From positions 11,281,387-11,345,386 of the forward strand of contig OU612069.1 in assembly GCA_914767715.1 (NCBI GenBank): a stretch of DNA of 64,000 nt, written 5' to 3'. The notes below the pieces were generated by a model, which had not been told where the DNA came from, ran no database searches, and was given only the letters and a program-made list of their open reading frames with translations. The DNA comes from Membranipora membranacea. Its lineage: Eukaryota > Bryozoa > Gymnolaemata > Cheilostomatida > Membraniporidae. Positions 37,108 to 48,100 of this stretch are shown here, piece after piece. The position numbers and the translations under genes were made by a program. How positions within the stretch are numbered: position 1 is the first letter of the stretch; each line of letters starts with the position of its first letter.

Positions 37108-37800
37108 ATCTGATTGATTGATTGATGAGTACTTTATTATCGATCAAAATACATTTGCAACAAATGACAATGTATATAGTGGATCTGATTTGACATAAAT
37201 TGATAAAAAGACTTCAGTACGTTGGTTCGAAGAAAATTGAAATAAAACAGGATTTGGTCACATCATCGGTTACAGAGTCTATATATAACTGCCATATTCA
37301 ATGAAAAGGCATTTAGCTGCAGTGGCAGTAGTGTGCTTTATGATTTTGGATTTATTGCTCACTAGTCTCTTAGGTCTGCAGTTCTGGTTTTCAGATCGAG
37401 TTGGCAGGACGTTGCTATGAAGCGAGGCTTTCTTCTGGCAGTATAGTATACATGTCACTTGTAGAACATCAGTAAGCATTTCAAGATTGGCTACTTGGCG
37501 GCGCTGTGTGTAACTCTCTAGTTCAGGATAGATGATTTTGAGTGCTAGCCATTGTATACGCTCTATTTCGTCTATGCATTGCTAACTTACAAATGGAAAC
37601 CATGCAGGAGCTACAGGTATGATATTTGTACTTTGTACATATGTAAGAGACTGCTCTTGTTGACTCCATAGCGTTTAAGCTTAGTGAAGCCGTGTCACTT
37701 AGATCTGCATGCACTGACCATTTTTCCAACATGTGTTGAGAATGTGAGATGTGTGTCTAGTGTCACTCCAAGAAACCTGTCACCTATGTTGATGTAATCA
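37108..37800 (-). mobile_element. LINE 3' fragment, minus strand
   Basis: Read on the minus strand it encodes DEIERIQWLALKIIYP and then a leucine-rich RRQVANLEMLTDVL stretch, the usual C terminus of LINE reverse transcriptase proteins. It ends in AATAAAGTACTC followed by ATCAATCAATCAATC, a polyadenylation signal and a short tandem tail as in CR1/L2-like LINEs. The 5' part is missing, so it is a truncated insertion into the end of the gag relic. Confidence 0.7.
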
Positions 37801-38149
37801 GCTGGGTAATGGGAGAAAGTACACACAGGCAGGATATGGCAGGATCAACTATCATATTTATAACTAAATACCTATTTAACCTATAAAACCCTTAAATATA
37901 GAGGAGCAGTGAGCAGGGAGCAGAGATAAGTGTTTACACTTTCTTTCCATTTTTTTTCATTTCTACTTTAAGGCCACAATTTACACCAAATTTCACAACA
38001 TGTGCTGTTGGTTTGCTAAGTAATTGATGGTTTTGCGATGTTATGCCAACTGCTGCCATAGCTTGGCAGCTAGTGGTCTTGTACATAAAAGAACTTTATA
38101 ATCTTGATCAAAATGTTTGAAAACCCTTATAACCTAATTCCATCAAAAT

Positions 38150-40520
38150 CAATTTATAACTGGTGATTGAGTCGTGTGGGATTTAAGTCAGAAAGTGGGA
38201 CAGTTTGAATTGTTTCTAGCATCCCTGAATATAAAGTTTTCATGCATAATTTTATCAGAGACATGGTTCTCATGTGATCCATTTTTACCTCAGTACTATA
38301 CCGATGGCTATAAATTGTTTTCCAATTCCAGAACCAATCGAAATGGAGGTGGCATTGCTTTTTATGAGAGTTAGATGTTTGTGGCTAGTGTGATGGAAAT
38401 CCCTTTGGCTGGTTGTGAGCCACTGCGTGTGCGGATTTGTCAGTCTGGGCGGGATATGTGCACTGTGCTTGCTGTCTAGCGGGCGCCCTCGGGCTCATCG
38501 GCGGCTTTTCTTGGGATTTAGCTCTGGTTTGCCCACTCTCCCCTCTAACTCACTTGTTGTTGGTGACATCAATATTGATTTAAATCCAGAAAATTATCTG
38601 GACTCAGCTTCAGAAGAATATAGCGAGTTGATTCAAAGCCAATGTTTTTATAATCTTATTCAATCCCCAACAAGAATTGGCAAAATTAAAATAAGTATTT
38701 TAGATCACATTATTGATAAAAATTCAAATGGGCACATAAAGTCGTGCACTCTAGATTTTGACATTTCAGATCATAAGCTGGTGTGTGCATCCTTTGTTTA
38801 CGAAAAGAGCACCCATAATTTTAACAAAAATCCCTCACCAATGAACATAGGTAAAACAATTTACGTGTCATTACAAGATGTTATACAGCGACAACATCGT
38901 CCCCATTTACAGAAATATCTGACACCAACACAGCCTTTAAACTTTTCATTGAAAAACTAAGCTCATGTGTTGTTGATGCAAGCAACAAAATTAGTGCCAG
39001 AAAGCATCAACGATCTACTTTCAAGAAACCTTGGATGACTAAACAATTATTTACACTTACGAAAGAACGTACTAAGCTTCACAAAATGAGCAAATTACAA
39101 CCATTCAATGGTGAATAACAAATGCGATATAGAAAATTCAGAAATCAAGTAACAAACTGCGTAAACATGGCAAGGAAAGAGCATTACCAAGCTCAGTATG
39201 ATAAGTGTTGTGGGAATACCAATGAAAAATGGAGATTTGTCATGAGTTTTATTAAAAAAAGATACCAATTGTTCAGATGAAAAAATTCATCTTGGACATG
39301 ATGGTGATCAGAGCATTTCCGTGATTTCTTGATTTCTTGATCAATGTTGGTACTAATCTGGCAGAAAATCTTCCAGCCACTGCAACCAAATCTTCCAAAT
39401 ATTTTCCCAAAATTGATAATGCTTTTGCAGCTGAACTTTCTTTCACTGAAATTGGGACCGCTGTTACTCTTAAAATAATTGATAGCTTCTCCAATAAGAA
39501 AGCTACAGAACCTGATGGAATACCAATGCAAGCTTTAAAAGATAATAAACTAACCCTGGCACCACTTATAACCTGCTTAGCCAACCTGATGATAAAAACC
39601 TCGATTTTCCCAGTCTGCTTAAAAATTGCCCGCGTGAAGCCACTTTTTAAAAAGGGAGATAAAACTAGAAGTAATAATTACAGACCCATTTCAATTTTAA
39701 ATTTGACATCGAAAGTTTTAGAAAAACTCCTTTCAATGCAAATCAGAGAATATCTGGAGCGCAAAAATTGACTCACAAATTACCAATTTGGCTTTAGATC
39801 AAAGCTCAGTACAACTGACGCAATTAATATTATAATGGAACAACTTTACAACAATTCTTATGATAGAGGCATCACCGAGGGTGTGATTTTAGATTTTTAA
39901 AAGCTTTTGATACAATAAATGACGGTATTCTTATCGGTGAACTGAAAATTTTTGGATCTTCCTCTCCCTCTTGACGACTTATAAAAAACAGTTTGTCTTG
40001 GTAAATGATCAGGTTTATTGCCAATCAAGATTGGTGTTCCCCAGGGTTCAGTTCTCGGGCCACTTTTATTTTTAATTTGTAATAATGACCTTTTAAATGC
40101 AGCACTTGATCTAAATTATATACTTTTTGCTTAGGATACAAATATTTTTAGTACTGAACCTGAAGTGAATGAAATTCACCTTTGATTAATGAGTGGTGTA
40201 TCACCAACCGTCTTGTTATAAACTATGAGAAAACCTTTCAAATCCGTTTTAAAGCCCCAAAGAAAATTTTTAACCCTGAAGATTACAAGCTCGAATTCGG
40301 GAACTCTATTTTAAAAGAAAAGGAACCACTAAATTTTTAGCACATGAGTTAGACTCCAACGTAACTTTCCATGAGCATTTTAAAGCCTAAAAAAGAAATT
40401 AAATTTAACTATGATGATGATGCGAGCACTCCGTTCAGCCATTGACCAAAAGTCATATTCTGCGACCCCTGAAAAGAATCATCTAATTAAATGTGTTTAT
40501 TCTTCTGAATTTAAAATGAA
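38150..40520 (+). pseudogene. Degenerate non-LTR retrotransposon (endonuclease plus reverse transcriptase)
   Basis: In order along the plus strand: an endonuclease start with ILSETWF and NRNGGGIAFY (38174-38374); its C-terminal half with VVGDINIDL and DISDHKLV (38415-38960); the finger part of the polymerase with KKATEPDGIP, KPLFKKGD and NNYRPISIL (39337-39771); then shifted pieces with NYQFGFRSKLSTT (39778 on) and IGVPQGSVLGPLLF (around 40025-40075). The catalytic D-D region near 40130 is broken by a stop. Several frameshifts separate the pieces. It shows the domain order of an APE-type LINE and is the source family of the endonuclease fragments at 225 and 55205. Confidence 0.88.
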
Positions 40521-40615
40521 GAAATGAATAAAAAACATAGCAGCCCTTAAGCTCTGATGGATGCATCAACAAATTTGAAACAGACAGTAACAAATACTCC
40601 CAGTACAGGCTACAG

Positions 40616-40619
<4 letters not shown>

Positions 40620-40659
<40 letters not shown>
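40620..40659. repeat. (TA)n microsatellite
   Basis: About 19 uninterrupted ta dinucleotides. The open frame across it is an artefact. Confidence 0.97.
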
Positions 40660-40662
<3 letters not shown>

Positions 40663-41754
40663 TCAATAGCAGCTGTTGGATCTTTATATCCTTCATGACA
40701 CTGTTGATAATAAATTGATGCTTCCCGGCAATGAATCACATCGTGTGCCAGCAATATTTATGTCAACTTGTGGTTATAGTGGTGTATGAAATAGCTGTGA
40801 AGTCGGAAGGGGGACTGGAATGACAGATAATATTTTGCCATAATTTTAGCTTTCTATTCAGCCAGCAGTCTGAGTGTTTGAACTGACACTGGGATACTCA
40901 GATTTTGCTAAGAATAAAAATATTATTTTTCTGTGCGCAGGTGATCGCTTGTATCCTCCAGGTACTTTCATGGCTTATGATTATAATGTTAAAATACAGA
41001 AAAGAGCTTCATCGATAATCAGGTAGGATTTCTTATGCAAGCACCCTGTAATATGGAGATAATCAAATACATTGAATTATCTTTACGCACATAAGGTTGA
41101 TATCAGAAGTTGAATACATATATTCACCCAACAGGTTTCAGTAGCAGCTATCTTCATTCATTCCTATAGGAAGTGTTGGTGAAAGATGGAGCGCTTTCTT
41201 GAAAATCAATTTGCCACAGATATACATTGAAACAAATGAATCAATAATTTGAGCAATACAAAATCAGAATGTTTATTACTCTCAAACAAACCCAATCCAG
41301 AATTTATTCAATCAAAAATATGATAGTACATTGAACTCATTATTTCCCAAGCTCATTTACACAGCAATCTTTGATCAAAAATGTATACAACACAGTTTAT
41401 CGGCAACAACACCAAAATATTCCTAGATTTTTTAATCTCAATCCTTCAACTCTTTTAAGGTAGCAGCTATGGCATCGTCAGAACAAAATACCGAAATCGG
41501 AAATTGTGCAGCATCCTCTTGTAGGAAACAGCAATGTGAGAGCTAGACATATCACCAGAAGCAGACAACTCCTGTGAATGGCCAATTGTTTTTCTTTGTA
41601 CCACTAACTGTAGAGCAGTTCCCAACTTAAGTGTTAATCTCTCTGCTTAGTAAGGCGGCGGCAGCATAGTCCCTTCTTGTAATAATTACGACCCTCATGG
41701 ATAAGTCTCCTAGCGTGAAGAGTACGTGAATTTTTTTTCTGCATGATTCTCAGA

Positions 41755-42130
41755 GCGTAAGTATGAAATAGAGGTAAAGTCACTGACAGCAAAAGGTTAT
41801 TTTGTAAGTTCGAATAACTTTAAGTTTTTATCCTTCCATCCAGCTACCGCTAGCTTATCATCTCTCACACTGATATCAAAGCATATAACAGGAAGCTGGT
41901 CATGCTCAATCTCTTGCAGTTTTCTCCCTGTAACAAATATTAGCGTAAGTATGAAAAAGAGGTAAAGTCACTGACAGCAAAAGGTTATTTTGTAAGTTCG
42001 AATAGCTTTAAGTTTTTATCAGTCCATCCAGCTACAGCCAGCTCACCATCTCTCACACTGATATCTTGACAAATGGGAACGGTGAGCTGATCATGTTTCT
42101 TCAGTTTTAACCCTGTAAGCAATAACATAC
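41755..42130. repeat. 188-bp tandem duplication containing the last exon of gene B
   Basis: The two units begin gcgtaagtatgaaa at 41755 and at 41943 and include a splice acceptor, the terminal coding exon and its stop. The flanks up to the exon (gaggtaaagtcactgacagc and onward) are almost identical, while the exon bodies differ at many sites. Confidence 0.92.
41797..41927 (-). CDS. Gene B alternative last exon (distal copy)
   Basis: An acceptor (ACAG then GGAGAAAAC) opens a frame reading EIEHDQLPVICFDISVRDDK and ending LKLFELTK and TAA. It has the same entry phase as the proximal last exon at 41985-42112, so either could follow the propeller exon. It encodes the closing blade of the propeller with a different set of residues. 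Being intact and in phase suggests use by alternative splicing, or retention as a silent spare. Confidence 0.7.
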
Positions 42131-45100
42131 ACAAGAAAGTAAAATTTGTGCTACTGATGATACAATATTTGGCAGAGACATATTATACATCATTGTTAAT
42201 TAGATCAGTTATTCAAAATAAAAAATTCCTTTATCAATAATTACATAATGATACTATGTGGCGAATATCCCAGTGTTGTCATGCAATTATAACTAGACAT
42301 GTTTAAATTTTTTAAATTAAATGCTTTGATTCTGGCATTTTCTGAGTGCTGATAATTACTGCCTATTAGTCTAATAATTGTCACAACAAAACCTATAGAC
42401 AATACATCACTTGTATGCTTAAACAAATACAACCTGCTTCCTTGTGGCTTGACTTACCTTCAGCACTTAGTATGTATATAGTCTTATTACTCTGCCCGCT
42501 CACATAGATGAGTCCTCTCTCATCTACAGCTACTCCATCGCCATCAGGTACCTGATCGCATGACCAGATTAGTACAGGCTCCCCTCCCTCCTCTCTCACT
42601 CTGTACTTATTAACCATGTAGTTCCCATCGTCATCCCATCCTGTGACAAGCAGCGACTCATCAGGTAGGAAGAGAAGGTTACACAGCACCTTTTGTCCTG
42701 AGAGGTGTTTAGTGGAGACAGCAGCTGATCTCCTGTTATACAGTTTAATGGTCTCATTATCCTTCTCTAGAGCAGCGATGTACTGAGCTGACACACTCAG
42801 GTAGGATGCAAAGTTGGGTTTCTGGGGGAAAGAGAAAATCACCTCACTCTGCTCACTGGTCATGTCATAGTTGTATATAGTCACTGTCTGATCCTTTGAG
42901 CTCCTTGATGAGATGAACACTTCACCTCTATACTCTGTTACTCTAGCATCAGGATAACTCACCACATGAGTTACGTCACCACTCTGTCTGCTGTATATCT
43001 TCACATTATGCGCACAGCCCAGCAGTATGTCACCAATAACACTGTGATGATGTACTGATGTGCATTGTTTATTGTTAGTGTCATGGTGAGAGAGGAGCTT
43101 CAGAGCTGACGAGTAGGCGGTTGTTGATGGAGAAGGAGATGTGTTATTTTCCGATGTTTTTGAGTCTGGTGCAGAAATGTGAAAATCAAAATCTGAAATA
43201 AATACAATAATAATAGATATCATTATAAAAATGATATCACTTTAAATCAGTCTATTAGCATTTAATAAAATGTTTGATTAAAGATAAGATGACCACAATA
43301 GCTATTTATTTCCATGAGGAAAATTGAGAAGCTCTCTAGTATCATTTTTAAAAAATAAAGAAAATTTCTGCTATAGTGATATAGAATTGTATGTGACATG
43401 TATAACTGTAATATGGAATAATGTACCAAAAGTTCACCCTAAATTCCTGCTGAAAAACCTGCGGGCATGTTTTTGGCGACACATTAGCCTTAGATCTTTC
43501 CAAAGAGTGCTGTTCCTCAAGTATCAGATCATTTTTTGACTTTGATGAGATCAGCTTTTTTTTTTTTGCTGACAGAATATAGAAAATACGGCGCAACCTC
43601 CTTTATTAATTTTAAAAAAATCTATACTTTTTGTTCTGAAATGTTGTGTATGAGTTGTCTTCCTGCTGATAAGTAAATGACAACTACAAAATTGTGTTGA
43701 TTTACCAACAGCTGAGTAATTGATGAGCTTATCATCTTAAATCTTGCCTTAAACTAATATGTGCATAGCAAGTCAACATGTCACATATGGGCATCAGTTT
43801 GTGATTGAAATTAGGCTGTACCAGTTGGGCAATCACATAGAGTCATATTCTTAGGATATCATAAGTTCGAAACCTACATTCTGCACAATGATACATTTAT
43901 TTTGATTAACGGTGCTCGAACACCCACAAACCGCTCCCCATGATGCCTTTATTAGATGACAAACATACAATAAATTGTCAAACTGACCTAAGTGCATTTC
44001 GTCAATAAGTACAACAAGCTCGGTTTTATCTTTCTCATTCTGAATGAACTCCAATACTTTCAGCAGAGAAGTTTTCTCATCTATACTTTTCTCTATCTCA
44101 TCAGCTTTCTTCTGTTTCTCAGCTAACTCTTTCTGCATTATTGTTATGGCCTGCCTGGTCTGATGAATATCTGTTTTCAACTGTTTTAGGTGGGAGTTTT
44201 TTTTGTCAGCTACAACACAAAGGTTATCATCATAATAATAATCATTATGCTCGATGAAATTTGAGTTGCATGAAATGGTGGGATATTAAATTTATTGTAC
44301 ACCATGATAGTGGTCCAATGAAGTCGTTAGATCAAGCTTTTCGGATTTTACTATTAAAACCTAGAAAACAGAATTGTCTCCTTTTATGATCAGAGAAAAC
44401 CTTGTTTCAATCTTTTGATAGAACAGGGATGAAAAGCGGGAATTTCAAGATTTTAGGAAAGTTCTCTCCCACCACCAAAGCTTGTCAAGACAGACTGATT
44501 CATAAACTTAAAACTCTTGTTATAAACATTGAATAATGGCCAGATTATTTAACCTAGATTTAGATAGTACATTTTTGGGACTTCTGATATGGATAAAGAG
44601 CCAGGTAAGTTTGAATATCACGGAATATCTATGCACTGCTGAGACAACCTAGAAAGCTGTAGAATCACTTACTTCAATCTTTATCAGCTGCTGCCATTTC
44701 TTCAGCTGCTCCTCTCTCTCAGCGATCAGGTCTTCAACTGGCTCAGCGCCATGACGATTATTCTGTGAAGTACAGCCTCTGTCTGTAGCAGAACATCTGT
44801 AAAAAGAAGAAAATAAGCTTTCAAAAATCCATCAGCAGAGTCAAATATAGCTGAGGAATATATAGCTATTATGAGTTTCAAAATTAGTAACTATTTACTG
44901 AGGAAAATGTAAATCAGTCATTACCGATTGATAGGGCATAATCTATGAACAGGCACATGCACATTGTTATATTGTGGTGTTGTGTATTAATGGCAATTAG
45001 TAATACATCAATAAGACCGATATTGTATGTGTTTCATAAAGACATTATATTATTGCTTCTTGCTCCAAACAGGATACAGCACAAAAAGGATGTGCACAAG

Positions 45101-48100
45101 AAAACACTGTACCTACAGAGTTATAGTGAATAGGGAGTTGTCTTACATCAAGTATAGTTAAGACAACACCAGAACATGACACACATAATCTGAATTGGTT
45201 GAACTATCAACCTGGATAGGTATGAGAGAAAGTGAATCTGATCCGGTCCCTCTTGATTGCAGAAAATGGTTATCAAACTTCCCGCAATGAGAGTAATCTC
45301 CTTCACTTTGCTTTTGAGGGCACCAGGGGTGTTTTGTCTCGGAGATACAAAGGGTGTTAGAGCCATAGCTCGGAAAACCTCTAATTGGGATTCATCAAAA
45401 ATTGGTTTAGGAGTGCTAGAACAGATCATGCATTGGGTTGGGATTGAGAGAATTTTATTTGCTTTCCATGTTCCGACTGTTATTCCCATTATAAGGGCTG
45501 TACCATTAATTTTTGAATATGCACAGTACAATGACCTACCTGAAACAGAGAAACATCTTGCAGTCTTGACACCTGGCTTCTACCAGCCTCTCTGTACAGA
45601 TTTTGCATTCTCTTGTGGTGATCTCTAAGAAAAGCAACACAAGCTTAGTAATCCAATTTATTAACTGTTCGCTTGTCTGGAAACTGATAGAGGTGTGACA
45701 CAAGAAAAAAAAATTCAATTGCATTGATATTTGGTTGCACCATAAAGGTATTATATACTCTAGCGTTGACAATGTAGTGCTCAAAACGACTATTGTGAAA
45801 TCCATAACACAACTCAATCTGGTTGTGCATTGCTAGTGCCTGTATCATAAAACTTATAATTGAGAACATAGGTATTGGGCATGGAGATTTTGATTACTTG
45901 AGCACTCATAGCTATTTTTTTAGACAACAGCACCATGTGGATCACTTGCAGGTGTTTTCACTTTCAATTCCATCTTGCAACAAGTTCTGGTTGTGCATGG
46001 AAAGTGCATGGATTGTGTATAAATCATCGACTTTATCATTGGAAATATAAGAGTTGGATGTACAAATTTAGTTTATGGAACACTTATAGCCAGTTTATCA
46101 AAGAAATTCACATGTTACACCAATTACAACACTTGTAGGTATTTTTTTCTTTCAGTCAGTATAAAAATACATGAGCTTAAATTGCAATGACAAGGCTAGC
46201 TAGTTTCTGCCACTTGCCAGGCATTCAACTGGGTCCTGTCTCTCTAGCTAGTTGAGAAGAGTACAGAGGGTCTAATCATATAATTTTGTAATATTTCATC
46301 TTCAGGTACATATCATAATAGTAAACCTTTTACCCAATGTTATATATACCATCGGTCCAAATCTTTCTAGTTGCACACACCCCTGCATTCTACTGAATTG
46401 TCCAAAAATCTACCCACAAGACTGACATGGTTATATAAATGCTAAGAAAGCCGATATAATTTCACTCTCTCACTGCTTTGAGATTTTTAAGTTTTCAGAT
46501 ATTTCAGGTTTCTCAGCATACCCAAATTAAGAGATAATTTGGGGGGGGGGTGTTGAACCCACAAATGGCGCAAACGTCAAAACGTCGGAATCTAGCGTTC
46601 CACTAACGTCGCAATCCCAAAAACGTCGCAACGAAGAGTTTTTATAACGTCGCAAACCCACAAGCGTCGCAATTTTATAAACGTCGCAATAGCTCGAACC
46701 CACTAACATCGCAAATGTCGCAACTCAACAAAAATGCCGAGTTGTCTTCTCATTAGATGCACATTGGTGATGATGGTATGTTGCGAGATATAGATAGGAG
46801 CACATGAACTTAAAAACACAGTGGGGAATTGAATATCAACGTTATATATTGTGATATGGATAATTGTTGAGTAATTTTCAGATTATTTGAATCATAGTTT
46901 TCACTTCCTAGGGTTTTTATTGTTACCTCAGACACCATTAATGCCGTTATAAATGGGACACTAATCAACATCCAGCAGATATAGTGACATACCAGTTGGT
47001 AGAGGAAACAGATCTCAAAACACTATGGGAGTTGAAATATTGAAGATATTGTACCAATTTCTATCAGAGAAAAAATTTGAACTTACTAGGATCATGATAA
47101 AACTATTGTTACCTCAGAATTCATTACTGCTGTCTTATACGGGATGCTTATCAAGATTTAGCACGAGAAAGGCTAATATCTGCATACATGTCAAGCTTGA
47201 AATATACCGTCATATTTGATATAGGCTATGCTTGAAGTGTGCTTTTACATTACTTGGAATACCAGAGATGGTATGGAGGAGGGGTCAATGAATAAAACTA
47301 AACAAGAGCTAAGCAGATCTGCTGTAGCCATTTCCTACTGATTATCCATTGTATTAAATGAATCTAACATGGTCAGCCAGCGCCTATATCACATATTATA
47401 TAGGACAAAATATTCACAATATTTCCATTGATCAAACTTCACAATGAACACGCTCAGGGCTCTCAGATGGTCGTTCATGTACATCTGTCTGTAACCATTG
47501 TTCATTTATGTTCAACCAGGGAGAATTGACTTACTTTCTACCATAATATTTTATTTCATAAGCAGATGTAGAAAACATAGTTATGAGTTATCCTATTTTA
47601 TATTGTGAGGGAACAACTCCCATTAAAATGAAAATTGAAAAATTGTTCCTTATCCGGGGATCGTCGATTGTTACGATGTAACAGCACAAGCTTACATGGT
47701 ATATGGTATAAACAAAGTTTGACTTGATTTATCTGGGAAAATCATGGGAATAATGTAAAATTTTTATATTGATGGATTAGGCTATGTCAGCAAGAGGGAG
47801 AAATATAGCACTCAATCAACCTGTGTCAATACCTCTTGACGACTTCAATCATTGGCTTAATCAAATATTTAAGTACATTACAAATGGGTATGTCACTATA
47901 TCTGCTAGATGTTGATTGGTGTCCCTTTTATGACAGCATCAATTGATTCTGAGGTAACAATGAAGGAAGTGAAAAAAAGAATCAAAAAACCTTGAAAATA
48001 CTCAGCAGTTATCCATAGTACAATATATACCGTTGATATTCGATTCCCCACCGTGTTTTGAAAATCCTATGATCCTATCTACTTCTCGCAACAAATCATC

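Noticed and set aside
40566-40754. Minus-strand frame over the TA repeat
   Set aside because: Alternating isoleucine and tyrosine codons from (TA)n.
45257-45628. 123-residue plus-strand frame
   Set aside because: It overlaps the antisense of the gene B B-box exon and shows no family features.
47025-47219. Possible transposase frame in the foldback core
   Set aside because: Only 64 residues, overlapping a degenerate direct repeat of the arm, no catalytic motif.
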